Program-made: the position numbers and the translations under genes
In this document: positions 1 through 9,957 of the stretch, in pieces
How the letters are laid out: each line of letters begins with the position of its first letter
How positions within the stretch are numbered: position 1 is the first letter of the stretch
The notes under the pieces: generated by a model
The model's database searches: none
The model's input: the letters and a program-made list of their open reading frames with translations, nothing else
What the model was told of the DNA's origin: nothing
Source: Sphingobacterium sp. UBA4616
Lineage (GTDB): Bacteria; Bacteroidota; Bacteroidia; Sphingobacteriales; Sphingobacteriaceae
NCBI GenBank assembly: GCA_002386525.1
Contig: DGIS01000020.1
Location: forward strand, 1-64,000
Reading direction: 5' to 3'
DNA length: 64,000 nucleotides

Positions 1-303
1 AATCTATATAGTAAGATGTTCCGTAAATGTAAACCTATTTCAGTATAAGACATTGTCATCAGATAGTAGCTCACTTCGCCCTTCGTTCGCCATCTATTCA
101 CCCTTTGTTCGGAAATTGTCTACCTCTTGTCCACCTTGCGCCCACTGATTGTCCACTGATTGTCCACCTAATTAGTGGGCGCAAGGTGGACAATCAGTGG
201 GCGCAGAGTGGAGCGGCTCCGAATAAGAAGCGAAGCAGGTGCGAACAATTAGCGAAGCAATTGCCAGTAAATGATGACTGTGGGTTGAAGTTTGATAATT
301 GTT
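1..303. other. gene-free left edge with inverted repeats
   Basis: No convincing gene lies here. The only sizeable open frame (105-323) runs through a strong inverted repeat and resembles nothing. The stretch is the 3' flank of the minus-strand SAM hydrolase gene and may also flank a gene outside the window. Its notable content is the repeat cluster at 127-205, listed separately. Short GAAGCG/AGCGAAGCA-type repeats occur around 228-260. Confidence 0.6.
127..205. repeat. overlapping inverted/direct repeat cluster
   Basis: Two perfect 20-bp inverted pairs overlap: 127-146 pairs with 174-193, and 137-156 pairs with 186-205. The unit TGATTGTCCAC also occurs twice directly (146-156 and 157-167). 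The same arm can therefore pair with more than one partner, giving alternative hairpins with 27-29 nt loops. It lies about 100 bp beyond the stop of the minus-strand gene ending at 304, so a terminator or REP-like intergenic element are the simplest readings. Confidence 0.75.
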
Positions 304-1101
304 TTACAGTACGGAATCTTTGAATTCTATGCGAATTACGTTGGAGTCATCGTCATGAAGTCCAAGGAGCTGGCTTGCATTGCCTTTATTGATGGCGATT
401 TCAAGATAGTTGGAAATGCCAAATAAGCAAAGTTTTTCTCCTTCACCTACTTCGTTGTAGTGCCAGGAAAGGTTGGTGATGGTCTCATTGCGTTTGAAGT
501 AGAGTACAAAATGCCGGCCTTTCTGTACCTTATTGAATAAATCTTTGGAGATATTGGTGATGGCATTACCAAAGGCATCCACATAAATGACATTGCCTCT
601 GATCATATCTTTGTCAAAGATGGGCTGCAAGGTCACTTTTTCAATCAGCTGTTGCATTGGCGTTCCGACATCTTTCAGTTTTCCGCCTTTGGCGATGTGG
701 CAGGCAGATTTAGATAGAATGTCTGCTAGTGGAAAATGTAGATACCGCAAATCCTGCATTAAGTTGAGTTCGTAGAGTTCTTGTGGTTCATTGCCATTCA
801 ACAATAGACTGAAGATGCCGTTGTCGGCTCCAACGAAATAGTGATCATTATATTTCATGCCGATATACCTGGATTCTTCATGAAATAAGGTGTTGATCCC
901 GATGATGTGGACAGTTCCTTTGGGGAAATAATGATAAGCATTGCCCAATACAAATGCGGCTCGAGGGATATTAAATGCTGGGATCTCATGAGTAATATCA
1001 ACAATATTGGCATCAGATAACTGCGTTAAAAGACTCCCTTTTAGCGCAGCTTGATAAAAATCTTTATGTCCTAAGTCTGTTGTTAATGTAATTACTGCCA
1101 T
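304..1101 (-). CDS. SAM hydroxide adenosyltransferase (DUF62 family)
   Basis: A 265-aa cytosolic protein of the SAM hydrolase / chlorinase-fluorinase (DUF62) family. Such enzymes use activated water to split S-adenosylmethionine into adenosine and methionine. Family landmarks are visible: TTDLG near residues 7-11, VDITHEI near 34-40, VGADNG near 90-95 and a C-terminal VDAFGNAITNI segment that closes the adenosine pocket. The length is normal. The ATG at 1101 is the only sensible start, with the N-terminal strand MAVITLTTD intact. It is divergent from phoH. Family assignment is firm; the physiological role of SAM hydrolysis is poorly known. Confidence 0.88.
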   Translation of the reverse strand: MAVITLTTDLGHKDFYQAALKGSLLTQLSDANIVDITHEIPAFNIPRAAFVLGNAYHYFPKGTVHIIGINTLFHEESRYIGMKYNDHYFVGADNGIFSLLLNGNEPQELYELNLMQDLRYLHFPLADILSKSACHIAKGGKLKDVGTPMQQLIEKVTLQPIFDKDMIRGNVIYVDAFGNAITNISKDLFNKVQKGRHFVLYFKRNETITNLSWHYNEVGEGEKLCLFGISNYLEIAINKGNASQLLGLHDDDSNVIRIEFKDSVL

Positions 1102-1452
1102 TATAATCTAAATCCTAGATTGAATTGCTGTCGAATTCCCGTAAAATATACCCCGTAATTTATTTAAATAGAGAACAAAATTACTATTTATCAGGTGATT
1201 TGTAAAGCTAATTGGAGAACTTATTTTGATTATCTTTTTTTTCGGTTGATATACACCTACATAGCGGATATTTCGCATATATTGAAATGTTTGCAACATA
1301 GACATTGCCCTCCAAATACTCATTCTTATTCTCGTTGTTTGTACGCGCTATATTCTTGGTGGTTTCGTTAGAATACGTTAATTTTGAATAGTGTTATACA
1401 GGAATGATATTGTGTAATGGCTACAATCTAATTAATTCTAAATAGATAAAAT
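1102..1452. other. divergent intergenic region, SAM hydrolase / phoH
   Basis: An AT-rich 351-bp gap between two divergent genes that must hold both promoters. A 71-codon minus-strand frame (1108-1323) looks random in composition and is not annotated. I saw no clear match to the TTTG-N19-TAnnTTTG promoter consensus and no riboswitch-like structure. Confidence 0.5.
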
Positions 1453-2418
1453 TTGAACGAATTACTAATTGCATTAGATGGTCTGAATTTGCCCGTATTG
1501 TGGGGAGCAGACAATGAGCACTTCGATTATTTGAAGAAGCAATTCCCAAAACTGCGGATTGTAGCTCGCGGAAGTGAAATGAAGGTGCTAGGAGATGCGA
1601 AGGAATTGGACCTGTTTGAACACTCTTTTCAGGAAGTCGTGGCTCATTTGGAGAAATTTAACAACATTACCTTGTTGGATTTTGAAAATCTGCTGGGTGC
1701 AAGCGCAGGTTCTGCCGCTCAACAGGAAAAAGAACTCGCTTCCAAAAATGCGGCTTTTGGTTCCGAACCAATCGTATACGGCCCTAATGGCCTGATTGTA
1801 CGTGCACGCACCGCCAACCAGCGGAAGATGGTGGATAGTATTTCCAAAAATGACATCTTATTTGCTATCGGACCTGCAGGAACGGGAAAAACCTATACTG
1901 CAGTTGCTTTGGCTGTTAGGGCACTCCGAAATAAAGAAATCAAAAGGATCATTTTGACGCGGCCAGCCGTTGAGGCGGGAGAGAATTTGGGATTTCTACC
2001 GGGCGATCTAAAGGAAAAAGTAGATCCTTATTTGAGGCCCCTTTATGATGCCTTGGATGATATGATTCCTGCCGAAAAGCTCAAAGGTTATTTAGAAAAC
2101 CGCACCATCGAGGTTGCGCCATTAGCATTTATGCGGGGACGTACGCTCGACAATTGTTTTGTCATTTTGGATGAAGCTCAGAATGCAACAGATATGCAGT
2201 TGAAGATGTTTTTAACGCGGATGGGACCTACGGCTAAATTTATTGTTACTGGTGATATGACACAAGTGGATTTGCCGAAGAAAAATCAGTCTGGATTGTC
2301 AACAGCGATTCGCTTATTAGACAATATCGAAGGGATAGATATTGTTCACCTCAGCGGCGGAGATGTGGTACGGCATAAATTGGTGCGTCGCATATTAGAA
2401 GCATATGGCGATATTTAA
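1453..2418 (+). CDS. phoH: PhoH-family ATPase
   Basis: A 321-aa PhoH-like P-loop ATPase, a family linked to RNA metabolism; the exact substrate is not settled. Walker A (GPAGTGKT) is at about residues 140-147 and Walker B (LDEAQN) near 238-243, followed by the VTGDMTQVDLP sensor segment. The N-terminal part (about 1-110) carries the family's ARGSEMKVLG motif. The start is TTG: an in-frame TAA lies at 1447-1449, only one codon (AAT) separates it from the TTG, and the next Met is about 40 residues in and would remove conserved sequence. It precedes purC by about 150 bp. Confidence 0.93.
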   Translation: MNELLIALDGLNLPVLWGADNEHFDYLKKQFPKLRIVARGSEMKVLGDAKELDLFEHSFQEVVAHLEKFNNITLLDFENLLGASAGSAAQQEKELASKNAAFGSEPIVYGPNGLIVRARTANQRKMVDSISKNDILFAIGPAGTGKTYTAVALAVRALRNKEIKRIILTRPAVEAGENLGFLPGDLKEKVDPYLRPLYDALDDMIPAEKLKGYLENRTIEVAPLAFMRGRTLDNCFVILDEAQNATDMQLKMFLTRMGPTAKFIVTGDMTQVDLPKKNQSGLSTAIRLLDNIEGIDIVHLSGGDVVRHKLVRRILEAYGDI

Positions 2419-2566
2419 TAGGCCAATGCGGAAAGTAAGGTGTTGTTCCCTCTAGAAACAAATGAGTACAGCGGGCTCATAAAATAAATGCTGTATGATC
2501 CTGCCTGGCATGAAGGTGCCATTTGCGGATTAAAATAATTATTTACAGGTGTATTTTACTTTGAAC

Positions 2567-3517
2567 ATGAATGCTATAAAAGAAACAAATTTCAATTTTG
2601 AAAACCAGACTGCTTTTTACAGAGGAAAGGTGCGTGATGTGTATACAATTGCCAATACGTATTTGGCGATGGTAGCTTCCGACCGTATTTCAGCATTCGA
2701 TGTGGTGCTTCCACGTCCTATTCCGTATAAAGGGCAAGTTCTGAATCAAATTGCAGCCAAATTTTTAAAGGCTACTGCTGATATTATTCCAAATTGGGTG
2801 GTATCTGTTCCGGATCCAAGTGTGACAATCGGCCAAATGTGTGAACCGTTTAAAGTGGAAATGGTTATCCGTGGTTATTTATCAGGCCATGCCTGGCGTG
2901 AATATGCGGCAGGTAAACGTGAAGTTTGTGGTGAATCATTGCCAGAAGGGTTAAAGGAAAACGACAAGTTGCCGGAACCTATTATTACGCCGACAACTAA
3001 GGCAGCGGTCGGCCACGATGAGGACATCTCACGTGCTGATATTTTGAATAAGGGTATCGTAAGTGAAGAAGATTATGTTCAGCTAGAAAAATATACGAAA
3101 GCTTTATTCCAAAGAGGAACCGAAATTGCCGCACAACGGGGGTTAATATTGGTGGATACGAAGTATGAGTTTGGTAAAAAAGATGGTCAAATCGTGTTGA
3201 TTGACGAAATTCATACACCGGATTCTTCGCGTTATTTTTATGCCGAAGGTTATCAAGAACGCCAAGATCAAAATGAGCCACAAAAGCAATTATCGAAGGA
3301 GTTTGTTCGGAAATGGTTAATCGAAAACGGTTTTCAAGGAAAAGACGGTCAGGCTGTTCCGGAAATGACGGATGAAATTGTAGCTTCGATTTCTGAGCGT
3401 TATATCGAACTATACGAACATATTGTCGGAGAAAAGTTTGTTTACCCAGATCAAGAAAATGTGCTTGAACGGGTAGAAAGAAATGTGGCAAACGCCTTAA
3501 AAACGCTAAATTATTAG
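2567..3517 (+). CDS. purC: SAICAR synthase
   Basis: Phosphoribosylaminoimidazole-succinocarboxamide synthase, which joins aspartate to CAIR in purine synthesis using ATP. Motifs include RGKVRDVY (about 20-27), [12 protein letters not shown] (about 40-51), a PITPTTK stretch and VDTKYEFG. I chose the ATG at 2567 because the family begins with a short [13 protein letters not shown] segment; the open frame runs back to a GTG at 2549, which would add six unconserved residues. The 316-aa length fits the family. No other pur gene is near, which is common in Bacteroidota. Confidence 0.95.
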   Translation: MNAIKETNFNFENQTAFYRGKVRDVYTIANTYLAMVASDRISAFDVVLPRPIPYKGQVLNQIAAKFLKATADIIPNWVVSVPDPSVTIGQMCEPFKVEMVIRGYLSGHAWREYAAGKREVCGESLPEGLKENDKLPEPIITPTTKAAVGHDEDISRADILNKGIVSEEDYVQLEKYTKALFQRGTEIAAQRGLILVDTKYEFGKKDGQIVLIDEIHTPDSSRYFYAEGYQERQDQNEPQKQLSKEFVRKWLIENGFQGKDGQAVPEMTDEIVASISERYIELYEHIVGEKFVYPDQENVLERVERNVANALKTLNY

Positions 3518-3550
3518 TACATTGTATCCTTAAATAAAGGAGATCACCTC

Positions 3551-3931
3551 ATGAAGTATACCATTGATAAACACGATCGCTATATTGTCATAGAACCACA
3601 TGTCGATGTGATAGATGCGGATAATGCAGCTAAACTCAAAGGAGAGTTCTTGTTGCGGAATACGATTGGACAACGAAATATTGTGCTGGATATGATTCAT
3701 GTTAAGAAAACAGACGAAGTTGGCATCCGGTTAGGGGTACTAGCACATCGGTTGTGTCAATCGGTTGGTGGCATATTTATTCTTGTGAATCTTTGTCCTA
3801 CATTAATGGATATGGTTCGTGTATCACATTTAGATAAATCGCTAAAGATTGCACCATCATTAAAGGTTGCTGAAGATTTAATCTTTGCGCATGAACTGGA
3901 ATCTGAATATCGGGGGACAATTGAGGATTAA
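3551..3931 (+). CDS. STAS-domain protein lacking the usual phosphorylatable serine
   Basis: A 126-aa single STAS domain, the fold of anti-sigma-factor antagonists (SpoIIAA/RsbV). The strand-helix pattern is clear, with NIVLDMIHVK before the active loop. The loop reads KTDEVG (residues about 53-58), where typical members have DSSG, so the serine that partner-switching kinases phosphorylate appears replaced. An AAAGGAG sequence lies 8 nt before the ATG, which is unusual for this phylum. The stop codon is one base from the rnz start, implying translational coupling. A role in regulation is likely; the partner is unknown. Confidence 0.75.
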   Translation: MKYTIDKHDRYIVIEPHVDVIDADNAAKLKGEFLLRNTIGQRNIVLDMIHVKKTDEVGIRLGVLAHRLCQSVGGIFILVNLCPTLMDMVRVSHLDKSLKIAPSLKVAEDLIFAHELESEYRGTIED

Positions 3932-3932
3932 T

Positions 3933-4844
3933 ATGAAGTTTGAAGTTCTGATATTAGGAAATAGCTCGGCAACGCCAATGTTTGATCGTCATCCGACTAG
4001 CCAGGTGTTGAACTTTAATGAGCAATTGTTTTTGATCGATTGCGGAGAAGGCACACAGATGCAGCTCAGTAGGTATGGTATCAAGAGCAATCGTATCGGA
4101 CATATATTTATTAGCCATTTACATGGAGATCATTATTTGGGCTTGGTGGGTTTGCTATCATCCATGCATCTTGTCGGCAGAAAAAGTGATCTCCATCTGT
4201 ATGGTCCTGCCGCGTTAAAAGAAATTTTAGATTTACAATTTCTACATTCTGAGACAATTTTACGCTACAATCTTGTTTTTCATCCAATTTCACCAGAGAC
4301 GCCGGGTGTTATTTTTGAAAATAGGACACTAAAGGTGAGTACATTCCCGCTGAAACATCGAATTGCCTGTACGGGATTTCGCTTTGATGAGGGACCGCGG
4401 GCAAGAACTTTGCTCGCCGATGTGGTACAAGGCTTGAATATTCCTACAGTATATTATCCTATGATAAAAAAGGGTATGGATTATGTCGGCGAAAGCGGTA
4501 AAGTATATGCTGCAGATGATCTAAGTCTTCCTGCACCACTGCCGCGGAGCTATGTCTATTGTTCGGACACGGTACGTACAGCAGATTATCTCCCTTTTGT
4601 TCAGAAGGCAAATCTCATGTATCATGAGTCGACATTCTTACATGATATGGTTGATCGTGCTAAAGAAACATTTCATACAACAGCCTTTGAAGCCGGCGAG
4701 ATAGCGAAAGAGACCCATGCCAAAAAATTGCTTTTGGGGCATTACTCAGCACGATATAGAGATTTACATCCACTATTGGAAGAAGCGAGGTCGGTATTTC
4801 CCAATACTGAGCTTTCGATAGAGGGGAAATGGTTTTCAGTATAA
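3933..4844 (+). CDS. rnz: ribonuclease Z
   Basis: Ribonuclease Z, the metallo-beta-lactamase-fold endonuclease that trims the 3' end of tRNA precursors. The zinc motif SHLHGDHYLG is at about residues 59-68, and a later GHYSARY block supplies another metal histidine. It is about 303 aa, normal for the short bacterial form. The open frame extends back to 3885, inside the STAS gene, but the ATG at 3933 gives the conserved MKFEVLILGNSSATP start and directly follows the STAS stop. Confidence 0.94.
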   Translation: MKFEVLILGNSSATPMFDRHPTSQVLNFNEQLFLIDCGEGTQMQLSRYGIKSNRIGHIFISHLHGDHYLGLVGLLSSMHLVGRKSDLHLYGPAALKEILDLQFLHSETILRYNLVFHPISPETPGVIFENRTLKVSTFPLKHRIACTGFRFDEGPRARTLLADVVQGLNIPTVYYPMIKKGMDYVGESGKVYAADDLSLPAPLPRSYVYCSDTVRTADYLPFVQKANLMYHESTFLHDMVDRAKETFHTTAFEAGEIAKETHAKKLLLGHYSARYRDLHPLLEEARSVFPNTELSIEGKWFSV

Positions 4845-4875
4845 ATAAGCTCTCCGATGAATAATTGCTTATTAT

Positions 4876-4907
4876 ATTGCATATGATGAACAATTTATCT
4901 AAGTTTA
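4876..4907 (+). promoter_or_regulatory. candidate his operon promoter
   Basis: ATTG (4876-4879) and TAAGTTTA (4900-4907) are separated by 20 bp, a one-mismatch match in each box to the Bacteroidota TTTG / TAnnTTTG promoter pattern. The predicted start would be near 4914, about 13 nt before hisC. Pattern match only. Confidence 0.35.
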
Positions 4908-4926
4908 CGGCTCTAATTTTTTTATA

Positions 4927-5985
4927 ATGGATAATCCATTCAACTTAAACAACCTATTACGGGAAAATATTAAGAAGCTCGTACCTTATTCATCCGCAAG
5001 AGATGAATTTAAAGGGGAGGCATCCATATTGATCGATGCCAATGAAAATCCTTTTGGATCCCCACTAAGCCATGATTACAACCGATACCCAGACCCTCTC
5101 CAACATCAAGTTAAAACAAAGCTTTCTAAAATAAAAGGCGTACCCGCAGAAAATATCTTTTTGGGAAATGGAAGCGATGAAGCAATTGATATTTTATATC
5201 GTGCTTTTTGTACGCCAGGTGTGGATAATGTGATTTTAGTTCCACCAACGTATGGTATGTATGAAGTTTCAGCCAACATCAATGATGTAGCCTGCAGGAA
5301 AGTCAACCTCACGGCAGATTATCAATTGGATTTGGAGGGTATCGCCAATGCGATAGATGAACATACCAAGTTAATTTTTATCTGTTCACCAAACAATCCG
5401 ACAGGGAATTCAATCCGTCGCCAAGATATCGAAACAATCTTAACTAATTTTCAAGGGTTGGTGATTGTGGACGAAGCTTATATCAATTTTTCCGCTGTAA
5501 AATCATTTACACAGGAACTGGCAGAATACCCCAATTTAGTCGTGTTGCAGACATTGTCCAAAGCCTGGGGCTTAGCAGCCTTACGCTTGGGTATGGCGTT
5601 TGCGAGTAAAGAGGTAATCGCTGTTTTTAATAAAATTAAACCTCCATATAACATTAACCAGGCCACACAAGATATCGTTTTACAAGCATTGGATCAAGTG
5701 GATCAAGTCAACGACTGGATCAAAGAAACCGTAGCGGAGCGCGAAAAACTCGTGCGCGCATTGCTTGAACTGGACTTTGTGCAGCATATCACACCTTCCG
5801 ATGCTAACTTTATTTTGGTCAAAATGGATCAACCTCGGGACGTTTACGATTACTTGGTTCAATATGGAATCATCGTGAGGGATCGATCTAAAGTCGAATT
5901 ATGTGAGGGATGTTTGCGGATCACTGTCGGCACACCGGCTGAAAATCAAACATTGTTAGAAAAACTTAATCAAATCAATAAATAA
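4927..5985 (+). CDS. hisC: histidinol-phosphate aminotransferase
   Basis: A 352-aa PLP-dependent fold-type I aminotransferase converting imidazole acetol phosphate plus glutamate to histidinol phosphate. It shows DANENPFG near residues 36-43, [16 protein letters not shown] and the PLP lysine in [14 protein letters not shown] (K about 212). It is the first histidine gene of the cluster. In many relatives hisG and hisD come immediately before it; here rnz does. The hisB start follows 4 nt after the stop. Confidence 0.95.
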   Translation: MDNPFNLNNLLRENIKKLVPYSSARDEFKGEASILIDANENPFGSPLSHDYNRYPDPLQHQVKTKLSKIKGVPAENIFLGNGSDEAIDILYRAFCTPGVDNVILVPPTYGMYEVSANINDVACRKVNLTADYQLDLEGIANAIDEHTKLIFICSPNNPTGNSIRRQDIETILTNFQGLVIVDEAYINFSAVKSFTQELAEYPNLVVLQTLSKAWGLAALRLGMAFASKEVIAVFNKIKPPYNINQATQDIVLQALDQVDQVNDWIKETVAEREKLVRALLELDFVQHITPSDANFILVKMDQPRDVYDYLVQYGIIVRDRSKVELCEGCLRITVGTPAENQTLLEKLNQINK

Positions 5986-5989
5986 TACT

Positions 5990-7129
5990 ATGCCTGATAA
6001 CTTAAAACGTGTACTGTTTATAGACCGAGACGGAACATTAATTTTGGAACCAGAAGATGAACAAATCGATTCTTTTGCCAAATTAAAATTCTATCCCGGT
6101 GCCTTGCAGTATCTGCCACGTATCGCAAAGGAACTGGATTTCGAATTGATCTTGGTTTCCAACCAAGATGGTTTAGGAACTTCTTCCCATCCGGAAGAGA
6201 ATTTCTGGCCAGTCCATCATTTTGTGCTGGATACGTTTGCAGGGGAAGGGGTGGTATTTGCTAGAGAGCATATCGATAAAACTTTTCCACATGAAAATGC
6301 GGACACGCGTAAACCGGGGATCGGCATGCTGGGGGAGTATTTTGATGCATCAAGATATGATTTGAGCCAATCTTTTGTTATTGGTGATCGTGTAAACGAT
6401 GTTAAACTAGCTCAAAATCTTGGGGCTAAGGCGATCTGGCTCCGTGCCAATGATCAATTAGGTGCATTGGAAAACTTAGCGATCGATTCAACTGTTATAG
6501 CTTTAGAAACAACAGATTGGAAGAGCGTATATGAATTTCTTAAATTGCGCACGCGTACCGCCGAACATCATCGTAAGACCAATGAAACAGATATTTTCAT
6601 TCATTTGAACTTGGATGGTTCAGGAAAGTCTGACATTGATACAGGATTACCATTTTTTGACCATATGTTGGATCAATTGGCTCGGCATGGGGCATTAGAC
6701 TTGACGATAAAAGCAAAAGGGGATCTTCATATAGACGAACATCATACCATAGAAGATACAGGTATCGCTTTGGGTGAGGTATTTTTGAAAGCCCTTGGTG
6801 ATAAGCGAGGTATTGAACGTTATTCGTATACGTTGCCAATGGATGATTGTCTGGCTCAGGTTGCATTGGATTTTGGTGGTCGCAACTGGATTGTATGGGA
6901 TGCAGCTTTTAAACGGGAAAAAATTGGAGATATGCCTACAGAGATGTTTTTTCATTTCTTTAAATCTTTTTCGGACGCTTCGCGATCTAATTTAAATATA
7001 AAAGCGGAAGGCGAAAATGAGCATCATAAGATCGAAGCAATCTTTAAAGCTTTTGCTAAATCCATCAAGAAAGCAGTGAGACGCGATGCTGATCACATGC
7101 AGTTGCCAAGTACGAAGGGAGTATTGTAA
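5990..7129 (+). CDS. hisB: bifunctional histidinol-phosphatase / IGP dehydratase
   Basis: A 379-aa fusion catalysing two histidine steps. The N-terminal HAD phosphatase (about 1-165) has the DRDGT nucleophile motif at about 12-16 and [11 protein letters not shown] further on. The C-terminal imidazoleglycerol-phosphate dehydratase (about 185-379) has [28 protein letters not shown] and a second metal-binding [11 protein letters not shown]. Both halves look intact. The stop is one base before the hisH ATG, so translation is probably coupled. Confidence 0.96.
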   Translation: MPDNLKRVLFIDRDGTLILEPEDEQIDSFAKLKFYPGALQYLPRIAKELDFELILVSNQDGLGTSSHPEENFWPVHHFVLDTFAGEGVVFAREHIDKTFPHENADTRKPGIGMLGEYFDASRYDLSQSFVIGDRVNDVKLAQNLGAKAIWLRANDQLGALENLAIDSTVIALETTDWKSVYEFLKLRTRTAEHHRKTNETDIFIHLNLDGSGKSDIDTGLPFFDHMLDQLARHGALDLTIKAKGDLHIDEHHTIEDTGIALGEVFLKALGDKRGIERYSYTLPMDDCLAQVALDFGGRNWIVWDAAFKREKIGDMPTEMFFHFFKSFSDASRSNLNIKAEGENEHHKIEAIFKAFAKSIKKAVRRDADHMQLPSTKGVL

Positions 7130-7130
7130 A

Positions 7131-7721
7131 ATGATAGGAATTATTAATTATGGTGCGGGGAATATTTTTTCCTTAACAGCGGCCTTAGATCGGGTAGGAC
7201 TCACCTATGGGATGATCAACTCGGCGGAGGAGATCGATCAGTACGATCGGATTATCATCCCAGGAGTTGGGCATGCAGGTGCAGCCATGGATAAATTGCA
7301 AGAGTCTGGGCTCGTACCTGCTATCAAAGCGCTGCGTAAGCCTGTATTGGGTATTTGTGTAGGAATGCAATTGCTGACTGACTTTTCAGAAGAGGGAAAT
7401 GCAGAAATGTTAAAGTTAATTCCTTTGAAAACTCTTTATTTTGATAGCAAAAAGGCTGGTAAAGTGCCACATATGGGGTGGAATAGCATTACTGTACAAG
7501 CAAATAATCCTTTATTTGCACACATTCAAAATCAGACTTATTTTTATTTTGTCCACTCGTATTTCATTGAATTCGACGACAGGTATACCGCTGCAAAATG
7601 TCTCTATGGGCAGCCTTTTTCAGCGGCAATTTCCAAAGACAATTTCTTTGGTGTACAATTTCACCCAGAGAAATCCGGGAAAGCAGGTGAGCAATTATTG
7701 CTCAATTTTTCAACTATTTAA
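7131..7721 (+). CDS. hisH: imidazole glycerol phosphate synthase, glutaminase subunit
   Basis: A class I glutamine amidotransferase (196 aa) that delivers ammonia to HisF. The nucleophile cysteine lies in LGICVGMQLL (about residue 75), and the His-Glu pair in FHPEKSG near 178-180. The start at 7131 follows the hisB stop directly; an upstream extension to 7086 would lie inside hisB and is not conserved. HisH and HisF are here separated by hisA, the usual order. Confidence 0.95.
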   Translation: MIGIINYGAGNIFSLTAALDRVGLTYGMINSAEEIDQYDRIIIPGVGHAGAAMDKLQESGLVPAIKALRKPVLGICVGMQLLTDFSEEGNAEMLKLIPLKTLYFDSKKAGKVPHMGWNSITVQANNPLFAHIQNQTYFYFVHSYFIEFDDRYTAAKCLYGQPFSAAISKDNFFGVQFHPEKSGKAGEQLLLNFSTI

Positions 7722-7742
7722 ATTGACTAAAAACATTCAACT

Positions 7743-8495
7743 ATGTATATCATTCCAGCAATAGACGTTTTGGACAAAAAGGTTGTCCGTCTGAGAGAAG
7801 GCAACTATGACGACGTCACAACGTATGCAATCAGCTTAGAAGAGCAGATCGAAAACTATCATGCAAATGGTACCGAGTTGGTTCATATCATTGATTTAAA
7901 CGGGGCAAAAGGAGACTTCAGCAATCAGGCCTACCTATTTGATATCATCCAAAAAACGGAAATGAAAATTCAATATGGAGGTGGTGTTAGAAGTATAGAA
8001 AAGGTAAAGGAACTGGTCGATGCTGGTGTTTACCGTGTTATTGTGGGAACACAGGCGATTACAAATCCTTCTTTTCTGGAGGAACTGGCTACCTTGAACG
8101 AAGGGAAAGTGAAGTACGCGGATCACATTGTAATAGCAATCGACGTATTGGATGAAGTCATTAAATATTCTGGCTGGTTGGAAAGCTCGCCAATTAAATT
8201 GATCGAGTATATCGATAAATGTTTGGTATTGGGATTCTTTAGATTCCTATGTACGGATATCAGTAAAGATGGCAAATTGGGCGGTGCTGGTGTTGAGTTA
8301 TATCAAAAACTATTGAACCATTCGCCGATTATCAAATTGATCGCGTCCGGCGGTATCAGTTCAATGAACGATATCCAAAAATTGCAGGAATTGGGTGGAG
8401 TAGAATCTGTGGTCGTTGGAAAGGCAATCTATGAAAATAGAATCTCGATCGATGAAATAAAAGATTGGAATTTAAAATCGTTAATCAGATTTTAG
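7743..8495 (+). CDS. hisA: ProFAR isomerase
   Basis: A 250-aa TIM-barrel isomerase (phosphoribosylformimino-AICAR-ribotide isomerase). The N-terminal catalytic aspartate is in IPAIDVL (D8) and the second in the CTDISKDG strand. GGGVRS and ASGGISS phosphate-binding loops are present. Length is normal, and the frame abuts hisF with a one-base gap. Confidence 0.95.
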   Translation: MYIIPAIDVLDKKVVRLREGNYDDVTTYAISLEEQIENYHANGTELVHIIDLNGAKGDFSNQAYLFDIIQKTEMKIQYGGGVRSIEKVKELVDAGVYRVIVGTQAITNPSFLEELATLNEGKVKYADHIVIAIDVLDEVIKYSGWLESSPIKLIEYIDKCLVLGFFRFLCTDISKDGKLGGAGVELYQKLLNHSPIIKLIASGGISSMNDIQKLQELGGVESVVVGKAIYENRISIDEIKDWNLKSLIRF

Positions 8496-8496
8496 C

Positions 8497-9249
8497 ATGC
8501 TTGCAAAACGTATAATTCCTTGTTTAGATGTTAAAGATGGACGAACTGTAAAAGGCGTCAATTTCGTAGACTTGCGTGATGCGGGTGATCCTGTTGAGCT
8601 AGCGTATGCGTATTCCCAACAGGGAGCTGATGAACTTGTTTTTTTAGATATCACAGCGACACATGAAAGACGTAAAACAACGATTGAATTGGTTAAGGCC
8701 GTAGCCCGTCAAGTGAATATTCCATTTACAATCGGTGGGGGGATCAATGAAATCAAGGATGCAGAAATTTTATTAAATGCGGGTGCTGATAAGGTTTCCA
8801 TCAATTCAGCCGCGGTACGTAATCCGGCTTTGATTAATGAAATGGCAGCTGCTTTTGGTGCTCAATTTGTCGTAGTAGCAGTAGATACCCGATCTATTGA
8901 AGGACAAAATTTTGTGTACTTGAGCGGTGGACGGATAAAGACTGAGTTGAATACATCGGAATGGATCGTTGAGGCACAGGAGCGAGGAGCAGGAGAGATT
9001 TTGCTCACATCGATGGACCATGATGGTACAAAAAATGGCTTTGATAATGGCTTCTTAAAAACCATGAATGATCAGATCCATATTCCGCTTATAGCTTCTG
9101 GCGGTGCCGGTAATCAACAGCATTTCGTGGATGTTTTTCAACAAGCTAACGTAGATGCTGCTTTGGCGGCTTCTGTCTTCCATTATGGCGAAATATTGAT
9201 TCCAGATCTTAAAGCCACGTTGCAGCAAAATGGAATTATCGTACGATAA
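8497..9249 (+). CDS. hisF: imidazole glycerol phosphate synthase, cyclase subunit
   Basis: A 250-aa TIM-barrel cyclase that uses HisH-derived ammonia to form imidazole glycerol phosphate and AICAR. The paired catalytic aspartates appear in IPCLDVKDG (D11) and VVAVDTRS (about 130). GGGIN and ASGGAG phosphate loops are intact. A 123-bp gap containing a hairpin separates it from hisIE. Confidence 0.96.
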   Translation: MLAKRIIPCLDVKDGRTVKGVNFVDLRDAGDPVELAYAYSQQGADELVFLDITATHERRKTTIELVKAVARQVNIPFTIGGGINEIKDAEILLNAGADKVSINSAAVRNPALINEMAAAFGAQFVVVAVDTRSIEGQNFVYLSGGRIKTELNTSEWIVEAQERGAGEILLTSMDHDGTKNGFDNGFLKTMNDQIHIPLIASGGAGNQQHFVDVFQQANVDAALAASVFHYGEILIPDLKATLQQNGIIVR

Positions 9250-9280
9250 AATCTAGGATGAAAGGTCAATCATCCAGTAG

Positions 9281-9301
9281 CAGCAAATTATAAATTTGCT
9301 G
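9281..9301 (+). other. small hairpin between hisF and hisIE
   Basis: A perfect 9-bp stem (9281-9289 with 9293-9301) has a 3-nt loop. No T-tract follows, so it is not a standard terminator. It may be a processing or stability element that changes hisIE level relative to hisF. Confidence 0.45.
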
Positions 9302-9372
9302 AATAATATCTTAAAATACAACATGGAGCCATGTCTCTTTGGAAAATAATTAAAAATTGAAATACTAAAATC

Positions 9373-9957
9373 ATGTTAGATTTTACAAAAAGTGACGGTC
9401 TCGTTCCAGTGATTGTGCAGGACTTCCAAACGTTGGAAGTCTTGATGTTGGGCTATATGAATGAGGAAGCTTGGCAGAAGACTCAAGCAGAGAAACGTGT
9501 CACGTTTTTCTCCCGAAGCAAAAATCGCCTTTGGACAAAAGGCGAAGAGAGTGGTAACTTTTTGAATGTAAAAAGCATTCATATTGATTGCGATAAAGAT
9601 ACCGTTTTGATTAAAGCAGACCCGATTGGTCCGACTTGTCACACAGGGAGCAGAAGTTGTTTCAGTACAGACTTTAATCAAAATTTTCTGTTGGAGCTAG
9701 AGCGTATTGTTAACAATCGATATGAGCATCCGTCAGACGAATCTTATGTTAACCGCCTGCGTTCTCGTGGCATCAATAAGATTGCGCAAAAGGTGGGCGA
9801 GGAAGCCGTCGAAACAGTAATTGCAGCTTTGACCGAAACTGATACTGATTTTATCAATGAGACGTCAGACTTATTGTTTCATTTAATCGTATTGTTGCGG
9901 GAGAAAGGATTTTCTTTAGAAACAATAGCGAAAAATCTGGAAAGTAGACATCAATAG
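9373..9957 (+). CDS. hisI: bifunctional PRA-CH / PRA-PH
   Basis: The HisIE fusion (194 aa) catalyses phosphoribosyl-AMP cyclohydrolase and phosphoribosyl-ATP pyrophosphatase steps. The cyclohydrolase half (about 1-105) has RLWTKGEESGN, the DCDKDTVL metal strand and zinc cysteines in GPTCHTGSRSCF. The pyrophosphatase half (about 110-194) has the KVGEEAVETVIAAL helix. It closes the operon, and a strong intrinsic terminator follows about 80 bp downstream. Confidence 0.95.
   Translation: MLDFTKSDGLVPVIVQDFQTLEVLMLGYMNEEAWQKTQAEKRVTFFSRSKNRLWTKGEESGNFLNVKSIHIDCDKDTVLIKADPIGPTCHTGSRSCFSTDFNQNFLLELERIVNNRYEHPSDESYVNRLRSRGINKIAQKVGEEAVETVIAALTETDTDFINETSDLLFHLIVLLREKGFSLETIAKNLESRHQ

Noticed and set aside
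105..323. 72-codon plus-strand open frame
   Set aside because: Runs through the inverted repeat cluster, resembles no family, and ends inside the SAM hydrolase gene's 3' end.
1108..1323. 71-codon minus-strand open frame between SAM hydrolase and phoH
   Set aside because: Composition looks random and the stretch must hold two promoters.
1102..1452. SAM-type riboswitch upstream of the SAM hydrolase gene
   Set aside because: No recognisable conserved core or stem arrangement on either strand.
2997..3491. 164-codon antisense frame across purC
   Set aside because: Shadow of purC codon usage on the other strand; no homology or start context.
9281..9301. Terminator splitting the his operon
   Set aside because: No T-tract follows; only a hairpin is claimed.
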